NCBI GenBank assembly: GCA_951804985.1
Contig: OX638136.1
Span: 1,386,501-1,450,500 of the forward strand
DNA from: Dryomyza anilis
Taxonomy: Eukaryota > Arthropoda > Insecta > Diptera > Dryomyzidae
Length of the DNA: 64,000 nt
Direction of reading: 5' to 3'
A program made the position numbers and the translations under genes. This document shows, piece after piece, positions 11,901-23,805 of this stretch. How positions within the stretch are numbered: position 1 is the first letter of the stretch; every line of letters starts with the position of its first letter. The notes under the pieces are model-generated. The model saw only the letters and a program-made list of their open reading frames with translations, was not told where the DNA came from and did no database searches.

Positions 11901-13338
11901 TACTTACATTTTATATCTACTCTTGCTGTTGCTGCTGTTTGTTGTTGAGCGATGTTAAGTACCTGCGGTGCACGTTACTTTGGAGTTTTAAACAACAAAT
12001 GAAACGATTCGGTCTATTTGTACGAAATGATATAATAATAATAACTAAGAATTGTATATGCTATTATCGACGCGTCGCTACGAGTTGTCAACATAATCAC
12101 TGCGAGTCATTCGGCATGACGCGTCAGTAAAATAAAAATATTTATTTATAGAATGGTCAAAAGTTGTAGGTCACACATACGATCATACACAAATACTCAA
12201 AGAACTACCTACCTACTTTGTGTTGTATTTTCTATGCTCCTTTTGGTGGACTGGTTTTTATTTGTCAGTATCGCCTTTATGCTCGGCTGAATTGCACGTG
12301 ACGTGGAGGCTGTGTGAATATGAATGCCTTAATGAACGCAATTCATAATAATTATGAACTCTAGGGCGGATCGAAACCAAACTTAATTATACCCAACACT
12401 AGGAGTGAAAGGGTATATTCAGTTTGGTATGCCGTTTGTAACACCCAGAAGGAAGCATCTCCGGTATGGAAAAGTATATATATATTCTTGATCAGTATAA
12501 CCTCCTCAATTGATTTAGGAATGTCCGTCTGTCTGTCTGTTTCTCCCTCTTTCTGTCTGTTGAAATTACGATTACAGAAAAATTAGAAGAGCTAGATTCT
12601 TCTAATTTAGATGACTTATTATTCTCTTCTATGGCGTTTGAATAAAACACGGTTTTTATTTAAAGAACAAAAGTTTTAATGTTTGAACTCGAACAAATAG
12701 TTTTTTTAGACAAATTTAAGTTTAAACGATTGCTTTGATTTCAACACCTTCTCTCAATCGAATAATCCTAGACTTTGATTTCTCCACTTGCTATGGTATC
12801 TCTTATAAAATGATATTTGATATCAATGTGTTTAGCGCGTTTGCTTTCCAGATTATCTTCAACAATAGTTACGATATCATCTTTTATTTCATGTAAGTCC
12901 TGCAACAATCCGCGCAACCACAAAGCTTCTGCTGTAGCTGTACTCAATGCCACGTATTCGGCTTCGCTTGACGAAGTAGCAACAGTAGCTTGTTTCTTGC
13001 TAGACCAAGAGACTGTGCAGCCATAAATTTTAAAAACATAGCCACTTACTGATTTACAATCTATAGTGTCAGGTGCCCAGTCAGCGTCGGCATATCCAAT
13101 GATTGGATCATTTTGATATTGTTTAAAATTAAATTTTAAAGATTTTGTTCCTTTTAAATACCTTACAACTCGTTTCAGATGCTGCCAGTGCAAATCATGG
13201 ATTTTCTTGAAATCTTCCCATATATCCAACGGTGTAGCAAATATCTGGTCTGGAACCTAGCATTATATACATTAGGCTTCCAAGCAGTTCTCGATATGGT
13301 TTATTAAATTGCATTTTGCTGACATTTGGTTCTAACTG
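8943..13338. repeat. Array 1 unit 2
   Basis: Same content as unit 1, and nearly identical to unit 3 by eye. It lacks 20 bases near 9065 that units 1 and 3 keep; the deletion is flanked by a short TGA repeat, which suggests slippage after duplication. No gene in 8950-12390. Confidence 0.88.
12620..13338 (-). pseudogene. Truncated copia 3' end: RNase H fragment and 3' LTR (unit 2)
   Basis: Same as the unit 1 fragment: LTR at 12620-12746, then the RNase H frame (12768-13229 and upstream) with YADADWAP and the unmutated RAKHIDIKYHF. Cut by the junction with unit 3. Confidence 0.88.
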
Positions 13339-16300
13339 TATTGCATGGGAGGAGACACGACTGCTGTCATTATTTCGCCCATATATAGCCTATGATACCT
13401 CTGAACACCATAGTATGCTTGCGAATAAAATTATACTTGGATTTATTAAAATTATACATCTGACAAACATCTTTAAAATATGAAACAAATGCCACAATTA
13501 AATGTGACTAAAATCGGATTAATTGCAAATACATTTGCTTGTATTAAATATTAATTAAATATTATGCAAATCTTAAAACACTTGACGAATACTTGGAAAG
13601 GTACTCCCTTTTCATTCGTTAATTAAATTTTATTTAACTAAAATTAAAGCAATTTTCTGGTTATACTTCGTCGTTGTATAGCCTTCCCCTCCAAAATTGT
13701 ACAATGGCGTGAGTTTTTGTCGCTTGAACTATAATAGTGTAGGCACATTTAAAGCTATTAAGTGCGAAACTAGCAGTTTTTCTAAAAATATACCTCGAGT
13801 TTTTTCATATACATGTTTGCAGTGAGTATATTGTAGTTCTATTGGTTAGAACGGTGGACTACGAGCGAAAAGTACCGGGTTCGATGTCAGCAACAGTCAA
13901 CATATTTTTCAAAGAAAACATTTTTCCTCTGAAAGTAAAACCTCTCATGAATACACTTTTTACGACGCCGCACATTGGGAACAAATTCCAAATTTATGGT
14001 CAAAAACCGACTATATGACATCGACATAAAATTACCGTCTAATGATAGGTAATGAATCATAGCAGATATGCATATAATTTTTTTATATTTGGTTTGTACT
14101 TTTCTTATAATTCTTATTTAGCCAAAGAAACATGAAAAATTAAATTTTTGAGGCCCACCCCAAATATATCAAATATTTCACGTATATTTATAATGACAAA
14201 ATTGTAACATATGCCATATCATTGATATTAAAGATAAGAACAGATACATTCATTATTAATATATATTAAATTTGGATCTGATGGATACCGCCACGTTGAA
14301 GTTAGGTATTTCGATTTAGATACATTATTTTTCACTTTAGAATACGATTAACACGGATTAACACGCGATATTTTATTTTCAAATACTGATGAACAATGAT
14401 ATATTAATTGTGAATAAACGTGATTTGCTCTATTTTGCACATTTTTAGCGTAGCTGTTGTAAAATTTGAGTTTTTGAAAAAAGTTAAATTTTTTAAAAAT
14501 TTACTTTTTATATGGAAAATATAGGGATTACAAAAATATATATGTATTTTACAATATTCTTTCTAAAATCCAAGGAATCAGTCCATATAATATTTGCATC
14601 TTGAAGCCGACCACCCTATAACATTGTCACCAATATTGTTCGCCTTCATATAAGTTTTTAAGTTCGCCATTTTTATTTTTTTTTTTATTTCTCATTTTAA
14701 TATAAGAACCACATCCTTAAATCATTACTACAAAAAAAAAAACAAAGATTAATAATCTGAAAACTCTTTATAATTTTGGCCATAAAAATTTATTTTTTTA
14801 CCAATGTTCGCCGTTCGGATTAGGCGTTAAACAGTAGGTTCCACAACCTTTGAGTACGGGGTAAAGTCTTCAAGACTGCAGGGCCAAACTATTATATTGT
14901 GAATAAAACAATTTCCTTTAGACGTGTGGCAAACATCATGTCTTTTTAAAATATAACAAGAGTTTTGTTGATGGTCAATACTTCAGGTATATTTGTACAA
15001 TTGCTACAAGGCATACATTCAAAATTGTAGTCTGTGTTTCATATTTTTATTGTTATTTTATAATATCTTAATAGATATCAAAATTATAGAATGGAAACTG
15101 TAAATTAGATTCACTTAAAATAATATATCTGAATATTTTTATGATAAACCATAATAATGTTGAATAGTTTCATAGTCGAATTGGAAATCCCTCGAGTTTT
15201 CCACTATCATAGTCACACATTTAAAGTATTCAAAACTTATTATATAATAGTTATCCAAAAATGTTTATAAAATGTAGTAAATAATATGGTTTTTTTTTGT
15301 AAAGAATATTCAGTAATTTTAATATTTTTAGTTTTATAATATTAGCCTTGTTAAAGAAACAGGATTACATAAATCGAACCCTAATTTAGTATAGTAAAAC
15401 AACATAAATTTAGCATATAAGAAATTTTCGATTCGGCATAACAGCATAAGTCGACATATGTTGTTCGTTTTATTTTTTTGCTTTGTGTAATAACAACATA
15501 ACTCGACTTATGCAAATGAAATATGAATATTTCAATTTGGAATAACAACATTTAATACTAATTTCGCTATAAGTATTGGAATAATAAATAATTTATAAAA
15601 CTAGTATTTTTTACAAAATATGCTAACAATATGTGAGATATTTGCGCTGGTAAACCTTAAAAATCTTAATACAATTTTATGATATATTTAGTTAAACCTT
15701 TAAAATGCTCTCCTGAAAAGTAGTAAAAAATTACTTATTTTGTTATGGCTTGAGACCACAGAATTGTGTGTCCATTATTGTTTTAAATAACTACACCACT
15801 GATGGGCACACGTATAAAATTACACATTGCGTGCAAATTAAAAAAAAAGTTTTTTATTACAAAAGAAATTACCAAAATTTTATTTTACTTTATATTGTAT
15901 GAAATAAGAATTAATTAAAGGTTCATATATATGCATATATTATTTAGTTTAGATATATTTATAACATAAACACATGTAATATAAGTACTACTTTGAGATC
16001 AATATGTATTAATAAAAAAATAAACTTAAAAATGGCAGATTTTACTTAATATTTTTTTAAATAATACAATATAAATCAGCTCTGCGATAATTTAAATTAA
16101 GACTAAAGAGCTACCCGAGTGGAAATTGGTTAAGGTTAGCCTTATTTCTCATCCGTCCCTGATCAGTATACGCCAAGCATCCCCACCAAAGGCCACCTGA
16201 AAAAATTTATGATATTTATGAACTTTAAACTATTTAAAAATAAAAATAAAACTATTTTTTTTTCTTTTACTTTATTACTTTTTTATTTTATTTTATTATT

Positions 16301-17757
16301 TTATTTTTTTTTTTAATTACTTACATTTTATATCTACTCTTGCTGTTGCTGCTGTTTGTTGTTGAGCGATGTTAAGTACCTGCGGTGCACGTTACTTTGG
16401 AGTTTTAAACAACAAATGAAACGATTCGGTCTATTTGTACGAAATGATATAATAATAATAACTAAGAATTGTATATGCTATTATCGACGCGTCGCTACGA
16501 GTTGTCAACATAATCACTGCGAGTCATTCGGCATGACGCGTCAGTAAAATAAAAATATTTATTTATAGAATGGTCAAAAGTTGTAGGTCACACATACGAT
16601 CATACACAAATACTCAAAGAACTACCTACCTACTTTGTGTTGTATTTTCTATGCTCCTTTTGGTGGACTGGTTTTTATTTGTCAGTATCGCCTTTATGCT
16701 CGGCTGAATTGCACGTGACGTGGAGGCTGTGTGAATATGAATGCCTTAATGAACGCAATTCATAATAATTATGAACTCTAGGGCGGATCGAAACCAAACT
16801 TAATTATACCCAACACTAGGAGTGAAAGGGTATATTCAGTTTGGTATGCCGTTTGTAACACCCAGAAGGAAGCATCTCCGGTATGGAAAAGTATATATAT
16901 ATTCTTGATCAGTATAACCTCCTCAATTGATTTAGGAATGTCCGTCTGTCTGTCTGTTTCTCCCTCTTTCTGTCTGTTGAAATTACGATTACAGAAAAAT
17001 TAGAAGAGCTAGATTCTTCTAATTTAGATGACTTATTATTCTCTTCTATGGCGTTTGAATAAAACACGGTTTTTATTTAAAGAACAAAAGTTTTAATGTT
17101 TGAACTCGAACAAATAGTTTTTTTAGACAAATTTAAGTTTAAACGATTGCTTTGATTTCAACACCTTCTCTCAATCGAATAATCCTAGACTTTGATTTCT
17201 CCACTTGCTATGGTATCTCTTATAAAATGATATTTGATATCAATGTGTTTAGCGCGTTTGCTTTCCAGATTATCTTCAACAATAGTTACGATATCATCTT
17301 TTATTTCATGTAAGTCCTGCAACAATCCGCGCAACCACAAAGCTTCTGCTGTAGCTGTACTCAATGCCACGTATTCGGCTTCGCTTGACGAAGTAGCAAC
17401 AGTAGCTTGTTTCTTGCTAGACCAAGAGACTGTGCAGCCATAAATTTTAAAAACATAGCCACTTACTGATTTACAATCTATAGTGTCAGGTGCCCAGTCA
17501 GCGTCGGCATATCCAATGATTGGATCATTTTGATATTGTTTAAAATTAAATTTTAAAGATTTTGTTCCTTTTAAATACCTTACAACTCGTTTCAGATGCT
17601 GCCAGTGCAAATCATGGATTTTCTTGAAATCTTCCCATATATCCAACGGTGTAGCAAATATCTGGTCTGGAACCTAGCATTATATACATTAGGCTTCCAA
17701 GCAGTTCTCGATATGGTTTATTAAATTGCATTTTGCTGACATTTGGTTCTAACTGTA
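13339..17757. repeat. Array 1 unit 3, continuous with the full copia element
   Basis: The full-length 4.4-kb unit. Its right part is the 3' half of a copia element that continues without a break to 19396, so this unit shows the ancestral arrangement. No gene in 13345-16800 apart from the split SINE-like pieces at 13834-14000 and 14809-14901. Confidence 0.88.
17037..17163 (-). repeat. Copia 3' LTR (127 bp)
   Basis: Matches the 5' LTR at 19238-19396 but lacks about 32 bp in the middle. Minus-strand start TGTTGAAATCAAAGC. The motif TTTAAATAAAAACCG carries an AATAAA signal. Confidence 0.85.
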
Positions 17758-18625
17758 AACCCTTTTCCATGGGACTCTTCGCCGCATTGCACTCTAACAT
17801 GCCGAACTTTTAAAGTAGTTTGTCAATAATTGCTTCTTGAGAAAGCCTAAAATGGGCTTTGTCGAATTCAATTTCTATACATAAAAAGTACTTCAATATC
17901 CCACAATCCGACATCTCAAAACGGGAAGAGAGATCCTTCTTGAGTTGGATTATAGTCTCCAAATTGCTTCCGACAATCAACAAATCATCCACATATAAAA
18001 TTAAAAATATCACATCTTGCTTACTATCAACTTTTGTGTAGAGGCAGTAGTAGTGCTTAGAGCGGTTGAATTTAAGTGACAGAAGAAAATCGTTAAATTT
18101 TTCATTCCAACAGAGCGCGGACTGTTTTAATCCGTAAAGAGATTTTATAAGTTTACAGGCCATGTCCTCTTTAACGTTAACTCCTTCTTGTATGTACATG
18201 TAAATTTCTTCTTTCAGATCTCCATGTAGGAAGGGCGTCTTTACATCCAGTTGATGAAAGTGGTATTTTTTTTTTGTATACCCACTGCTAGCACAACGCG
18301 TATGGTGGTGAGTTTTGCAACTGGAGCATACGTTTCTTTATAATCGATTTCATATTTCTGGAGAAAACCTTTGACGGCAAGGCGTGCTTTGTATCTCAAT
18401 GGGTTTTCATTTTCGTCCTTTGTAAGTCGGAAAACCCATCTGGACTTCAACAGTTTAATTTTTGGCGGTGTCCTCGCTATTTTCCACACCTTGTTGACGT
18501 CCATTGATTTCAGCTCCTCCTCCACTGCTTTCATCCAGTATTTAGCATCACCTCTGTCAGCGATTTCATTAAATGTGTCCGGAACACCTAATGGAATACA
18601 GCCTGCGGCAGAATTCACTCTATAT
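17185..18625 (-). pseudogene. Copia RT and RNase H, in several frames
   Basis: From high to low coordinates: RT start at 18618-18241 (SRWVFRLTKDENENPLRYKARL, then YKETYAPVAKLTTIRVVLAV), RT core at 18199-17810 (KSLYGLKQSALCWNEKF and the catalytic LILYVDDLLIVGSNL), then 17800-17612 (YRELLGSLMYIMLGSRPDIC) and RNase H (17646-17185). Frame changes near 18240, 17805 and 17640 separate the pieces, so the RT is broken although its catalytic YVDD text remains. Confidence 0.9.
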
Positions 18626-18853
18626 TCAGTAACGTAGTCTCACAGTTTCAGGAAGCGCAAGGGATTCAGCCACCTCGTCGCCAAGCCCAGCTTCGTTCAG
18701 AGCAGCCACCTCACCGCCAAGAATAGCATCGTCATCGTGCAGCACAGCATTCTTCTTGCCAGGTACAGCATTCTCGACGCCTGACACAGCGTCCTCGTCG
18801 CCAAGCACAGCATCCTCGAAGTCATCACTAGCTGTAGATTCGTCAAGTTTCAC
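18626..18853 (-). pseudogene. Copia acidic linker of AVxGxEN heptads before RT
   Basis: A 75-aa acidic stretch built from seven-residue repeats (AVLGDED, AVSGVEN, AVPGKKN and so on). The right-arm copy at 63360-63608 has one extra 21-bp repeat (82 aa). It occupies the place of the integrase-RT linker of copia Pol. It follows directly on the gag remnant, showing the deletion of zinc knuckle, protease and integrase. Confidence 0.7.
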
Positions 18854-18859
18854 AAGTTG

Positions 18860-19215
18860 AAATTTCTTTTTTTCTTGCTTGATAACGCTGTTTTATCCGA
18901 CGTCACTTTCTCATGACGGTCACCGATCTTCGTTTCTTCGGCCATTAATCTTTCCTTGGCCATGTTAAAGGAAAGTTTCCTTCGTCCGGATTTTGAAGTG
19001 AGGTTGAAGTGAGGAAAATAGCAGAGACTGTCTGAATGTATGAATCCAAGAATTCTATTTTTAGCCTTTTTAAAATATTCAATTTATGTCGCTGCATCAG
19101 TTGGTGGATCGCCGGTAAGAACATCCAGAAGATTCTCGGAGTCCAGGTGAAGACGCCCCCGGAACTGCCAATCGTCGAACCCGCTACCATTAAACTGCGC
19201 GATGCCATGTGAAGA
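18860..19215 (-). pseudogene. Copia gag N-terminal remnant
   Basis: On the minus strand, in the frame offset from the 87-aa open frame at 18945-19208, the text reads QFNGSGFDDWQFR, then DSENLLDVLTGDPPTD, and after a break MAKERLMAEETK and SSKKHFKKRN. This is the N-terminal part of copia Gag up to just before its zinc knuckle. The 87-aa frame itself is a shadow. The right-arm copy is 62990-63362. Confidence 0.7.
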
Positions 19216-19226
19216 TTCTTTAGTAT

Positions 19227-19237
19227 CGCCTATAACC
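19227..19237 (-). promoter_or_regulatory. Copia primer-binding site
   Basis: GGTTATAGGCG directly after the LTR on the minus strand. It resembles the GGTTATGGGC motif with which copia elements pair to an internal part of initiator Met-tRNA. Same text at 62967-62977 in the right arm. Confidence 0.6.
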
Positions 19238-19396
19238 TATTGTCTTCTGTGGCGTTTGAATAAAACACGGTTTTTATTTAAAGAACAAAAGTTTTAATGT
19301 TTGAACAAGACCAAATAGTTTTTTGGAATGAATTTTTGAGTATGAAAATTTTCTTATAGACAAATTTAAATTTCAACGATTGCTTTGATTTCAACA
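19238..19396 (-). repeat. Copia 5' LTR (159 bp)
   Basis: Minus-strand start TGTTGAAATC and end AGAAGACAATA, followed by the PBS. The right-arm copy (62808-62966) is also 159 bp and carries the same outer flank ATAAG. Confidence 0.85.
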
Positions 19397-19401
19397 CTTA
19401 T

Positions 19402-20135
19402 ATATCTAGGCTGTACCAACAAGAAAATTTGCTTTATCGGACCTTTGTGACCTGCGAACCAACCACTTATGTTCAAATACCTCATATAAATGTACATCTA
19501 CAAAGGAATTTTACTGTGTACGGTATTAAGTGAACTTTCTTGATCAAATATATATTAAATTTATGCTGAAATATTTAAAAATAATGCTTTCAGGCGAACC
19601 GATTTGTGGTTACTTAAAAAGAAATCGAAATTCGGTATACCTACCCATTTGTACATATGGGTATCAAATGAAATGTAATTCTTCAGCGATTGCAAGTTTT
19701 GACCTTTGCACCACTTTTAATCGTACCCACCCACATTTTCATATATGTGTAGGGTACTTATAGTCGGCTGAGACCGTCGGTAGCTCGTCTGGTTAGTGCG
19801 TTGGAATACGAGCGAAAAGTCGCTAGTGCGTTCGAATACGAGCCGAAAGGTCCGCGAATTGATCCCCAGCGACTACCAACTTCTTTTCGATAGAAAACAT
19901 TTTTCTATGCGACGCTAATTCTCGGCAAACAATGGCAAACCTACGAGAGTAAAACATTGCCTATGAAAAGCTCACACCCGCCGTTCGGATTCGGCAATAA
20001 ACTGTAGCTCCCACCAATTTAAGTACAAATATAACACGCACAGATCAAATGGTGAGAGAGCTCAACCGATGTTCTATACAGGACTGTAGCGCCAAACTAT
20101 TATTTTTATTATTATTAGACCGACTATAACTTTCA
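19402..20135. repeat. 3' part of the dispersed repeat, with a SINE in its hairpin
   Basis: Continues the repeat broken by copia: AACCAACCACTTATGTTC, GATCAAATATATATTAAAT, then GTGTAGGGTA and the hairpin TATAGTCGG...CCGACTATA. A SINE sits in the hairpin loop at 19777-20116. The mirror copy is 62040-62802. Confidence 0.7.
19777..20116 (+). mobile_element. tRNA-derived SINE, shared by both arms
   Basis: The head TCGGTAGCTCGTCTGGTTAG is A-box-like. It is followed by an internal duplication of the TACGAGC...AAAGTC segment, the body CCGTTCGGATTCGGCAAT and an ATT-rich tail. It is flanked by AGACCG at 19771-19776 and 20117-20122. The right-arm copy (62061-62397) sits between the same duplications, so the insertion predates the inverted duplication. 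Confidence 0.82.
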
Positions 20136-21540
20136 AAATTCTTACTAACTTCATCACACCAACTATCACAATGTCCCTACTTCAAAATTCCCCATGTGAC
20201 CTAACCATCCCAACTGGTTTTATTTCAAATTGCAATAGAGCTAAAAAGTTACATTATTCTGCTAGAGTTTACCACAAAAATTTGAATCGAAATAATGTCC
20301 TATGTTCGCGCATTGCAGATAAAGTTAAATAACACTTTAAATCCATATTTTTGTTTTTTACCATCGACATAAAGTTTTTTTTTTGTTCGTAATAGACTCA
20401 AAAAATTAGAGATTGTATTTATTAACGTCCTCCAAAAATTTCATAAATTTAGAATTCATTCTTTCGGAGACATTTTCGGAGCATAACTCTTTTGATAACA
20501 TTCCCAAGCAACCACGGCTCGACAATTGCCACAAACTATTGTGGCATATGTGTACCTTTTAAGTTACCTCTCACACCAGTGTTGCAAACTAATAATAGCT
20601 AGTCCCAAAGAGGTGACTAATAACATGTATGGAACATACGCAATGCTGTGATATATAAGTCATTCATTCTCATAATGGAACATATACAATATAGGGCGGA
20701 GTTAACTTTGTTGCTATTAAGTGGCAAATTATTAAATGTATTATGTGGCAAGTATAGAATGAAGAACATAATAAGAACGTGTTTATATATAATTAGATAA
20801 TTAAGTTTAAAATTTAATAAATGTACGACACGACATATTTATAACATCCTCTACATACGTTTATGGAAAGTTGTTTTGCAAAAATATACATCCGCAAAAG
20901 CATAATTTAAAGAATACAGAAAGTCACAATTTGAATAAATTTTCACTAATTTAATTATTTTTTTTTTGGGTGCGTGTAAAAATGGATGGGGTAGAGTATA
21001 AGCTTTAACCCGAAAACTTGAACCGTTTGTTAAATTAGAGTTGTAGTTTGTCTGTTCGTAAAGACTTCTATTATGCTATGCATATCTTTTATTACAGGAC
21101 AAACGTTCACGTTAATGGTACTGCGTAGGATCTTTATTATTTTTATTTTAATCTACACATAAATTACAGTTCAAATTTCAAATAGGTGAACCGAAACTTT
21201 AATGGATCAATTTGTGGCAATTAAGCCTCGCCGCGGGTATTTCGTATAGTATATTTCGCATGATTTAGAACAAACACTTTAATAGCAACTGTGTTGCTAA
21301 CACTTAAGTTGCCACAAAGTAGTTACTTGGGTTATACTGTTAATCGTTTTAAAATCTAATTTGGTTTTTATAAGCGAAAGATTAATTTACATTCGGCTGA
21401 AGCAAAACTATGTGGCAATGATAACAAATTAAATATATCATTAGTTAATTTCTTTTTTGAACGCTGTTCACGACAATTTTAACATTAACCGCGAAATGAG
21501 ATTGATGCCATATAGTTAAGCGGGACATTTGACAGTTATA
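20136..21540. other. Non-coding stretch, possible CCCAAGYAAC-ended element
   Basis: No gene seen. CCCAAGCAACCACG at 20503 and its approximate inverse near 21331 (reverse complement CCCAAGTAACTAC) bound about 830 bp and could be the ends of a DNA element; this is weak. The right arm lacks about 380 bp corresponding to 21135-21518 and carries about 180 bp of its own at 60838-61020. Confidence 0.35.
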
Positions 21541-21832
21541 AATTCGTTATTTTTAAAATACTATTATACAAAAATATTATTTTTAACATGTATTTATATA
21601 TGAAAACTAAAATTCATTCTCCCAATCTAAATTAAACATTTTACTTTTTAGTGCAGTGCGAAATGGAGTAGTAGCAACCAGTGTTGTCTTAAAAACTTGC
21701 ATTATTGGTAGATTGGGCAAAAAATAATGGTTTTTGCAAATGAAAACTATCTGGACCCGTGCACGGCTCGTGCCAACATTTTGTGAATGCAAGGATATGG
21801 AGTGATTTTACTAATATAAAGAATAAGTATAC

Positions 21833-22100
21833 CTTCCCCGTAGAACGCTTTCCAGTATACTTCTACCCGGTAGAATTTTTTCCCGTAGAATTCTTCCCCG
21901 TAGAGTTTTTCCCAGTAGAAGTTTTAGTGAGTTAGAGAGTGTGGTGAGTTTTAGTGCAGTGAGTTTTAGTGTGGTAAATTTTGGTGTAGTGAGTTTTAGT
22001 GTGATTAATTTAGTGTGGTGAGTTTTAGTGTGGTGAATTTTGTTGTGGTGAGTTTCGCTGTGGTGAATTTTGGTGTGGCGAATATCAGTGTGGTGAATTT
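21833..22100. repeat. Two adjoining 15-bp minisatellites (copy 1)
   Basis: First several units of the type TTCCCCGTAGAATTC, then about a dozen of the type GTGGTGAGTTTTAGT. Both have a 15-bp period. Confidence 0.75.
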
Positions 22101-22681
22101 AAAAATTTGGGGTGGTTTATACCCTGGTGTGAAATATCTTGATATCACTATAATAACTGTTGACATACATCATATGGAAAATATAGCATCTATGGGAGGT
22201 GCCACGCCCAGTGGTCCAATCCCGCCCACATTCCGCGAGTCCATTTAGAACGCTAACCAAAAGTTTCATTAAATTTGCTATTCGTTCTCATATCAGCAAG
22301 TAATATGTTTTTATACCCTACACTACACTTATACCCTAAAATAACATCTTACCAAGCGAAAAAAAATTACGAAATACAACAAACAAAATTCGTTATTTTT
22401 AAATTTCTGTTATACAAAAATATTATTTTTAACATGTATTTATATATGAAAACAAAAATTCATTCTCCCAATATAAATTAAACATTTTACTTTTCGTGCA
22501 GTGCGCAATGGAGTAGTACCAACCAGTGTTGTCACTTAAAAACTTGCATTATTTGTAGATTGGGCACAAAATAATGGTTTTTGCAAATATGAAAAACTAT
22601 CTGGACCCGTGCACGACTCGTGCCAACATTTTGTGAATGCAAGGATATGGAGTGATTTTACTAATATAAAGAACATGTATA

Positions 22682-22936
22682 TCTTCCCCGTAGAACGCTT
22701 TCCCGTATATTTCTACCCGGTAGAATTCTTTCCCGTAGAATTCTTCCCCATAGAGTTTTTCCCAGTAGAAGTTTTAGTGAGTTAGAGATTGTGGTGAGTT
22801 TTAGTGTGGTGAACTTTGGTGTAGTGAGTTTTAGTGTAGTTAATTTTAGTGTGGTGAGTTTTAGTGTGGTGAATTTTGTTGTGGTGAGTTTCTCTGTGGT
22901 GAATTTTGGTGTGGCGAATATCAGTGTGGTGAATTT
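22682..22936 (-). repeat. Two adjoining 15-bp minisatellites (copy 2)
   Basis: Same two minisatellites. Because 15 is divisible by three, the minus strand stays open (110 aa, 22661-22993) as pentapeptide repeats: KLTTL/KFTTP units and then LRERI/LPGRN units. Coding is not supported beyond this. The right-arm copy is 60256-60509. Confidence 0.75.
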
Positions 22937-23098
22937 AAAAATTTGGGGTGGTTGATACCCTGGTGTGAAATATCTTGATATCTTAAAATACATCTTCTGG
23001 AAAATATAGCATCTATGGGAGGTGCCACGCCCAGTGGTGAATCCCGCTCACATTCCGCGAGACCATTTATAATGCTAACCAAAAGTTTCATTAAATTT

Positions 23099-23620
23099 CT
23101 GTCTGTCTGTCCATCTGTTCTTCTGTCTGTCTGTTGAAATCACGATTACAGAAAAAGTAGAAGAGCTAGAGCAATGAAACTTTAGATTTAGATTACATAT
23201 ATATCTAAGCTGTATGAACAAGAAAATTACCATTATCTATCTATTGTGACCTGAGAACCGACCACTTATGTTCAAATACCTCATAAAAAATGTACATCTA
23301 CAGATTAATTTTATTGTATACGTGCTTAGGTAAACTTTTTGGTCGAATATATATTGACATCATGCTGAAATACATGAAAATAATGTTTTCCTGCGAAACG
23401 AGTTGTGGTTCCCTATATGGTTCGACTATAATTTTGATAATCCTAACTATCATAATAACACCTACTTTAAAATTTCCCATGTAATCTAACCTTCCCAACT
23501 GGTTAATTTTTACGTTATATGGGAGGTACCACGCCCAGTAAACCAATCTCACCCAGATATAGCCTATACTCTGCCCAGACCTAAATATTATATTACATAC
23601 ATATTATATTAAAATTTTAT
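23099..23620 (+). repeat. Dispersed fly repeat, 5'-truncated copy (left arm)
   Basis: CTGTCTGTCCATCTG tract, AGAAGAGCTAGAGC, AATATATATTGACATC, TATAATTTTGATAATCC, then ATGGGAGGTACCACGCCCAG and GATATAGCCTATACT. The right-arm partner (59515-60140) still has the terminal TGATCAAGAATATATA and GTGTAGGGTATA parts. Confidence 0.65.
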
Positions 23621-23805
23621 TCAATTCGGTTTAGCCGTGTTGACGCCTATTCGGAACATACATACAGACATACTTACATTCACAAATATGTAGTAGATAT
23701 AGCATTTTTGATATACTCTTTATTTCATTTGTAATGAATAAAAAAAACCGATAATTTAATTTTAAAAGAATTTAAAATTAAAACTACTATTCTACTACAT
23801 TCTAC

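Larger units (their letters stand above)
4591..17757. repeat. Tandem array 1: three direct copies of a ~4.4 kb unit
   Basis: Units at 4591-8942, 8943-13338 and 13339-17757 have the same order throughout. At each internal junction the copia sequence ...TTCTAACTGTA is joined to TTGCATGGGAGGAG. In the third unit the copia sequence simply continues after TGTA, which marks the breakpoint of the original tandem duplication. Units 2 and 3 are closest to each other (shared substitutions near 12837/17254, 10189/14586 and 11755/16166 that unit 1 lacks). Unit 1 lacks about 54 bp after 4946; unit 2 lacks 20 bp near 9065. Confidence 0.93.
17037..19396 (-). mobile_element. Ty1/copia element, complete to both LTRs but internally deleted
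   Basis: Bounded by LTRs at 17037-17163 and 19238-19396 and flanked by the 5-bp duplication CTTAT (17032-17036 and 19397-19401). On the minus strand: LTR starting TGTTGAAATC, PBS, N-terminal gag remnant, acidic heptad-repeat linker, RT and RNase H. The rest of gag, protease and integrase are missing, so the element is non-autonomous and about 2.36 kb. The right arm carries the 5' half of the same insertion from 62808 to the window end, with the same deletion. The deletion therefore predates the inverted duplication. Confidence 0.9.
21541..23098. repeat. Local direct duplication of a ~0.7 kb segment (left arm only)
   Basis: 21541-22275 and 22387-23098 repeat the same text: AATTCGTTATTTTTAAA, a MITE terminus CAGTGTTGTC, the 15-bp minisatellites, ATGGGAGGTGCCACGCCCAG and GCTAACCAAAAGTTTCATT. 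The right arm has only one copy (about 60190-60800), so this is a later duplication there or a loss on the right. Confidence 0.75.
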
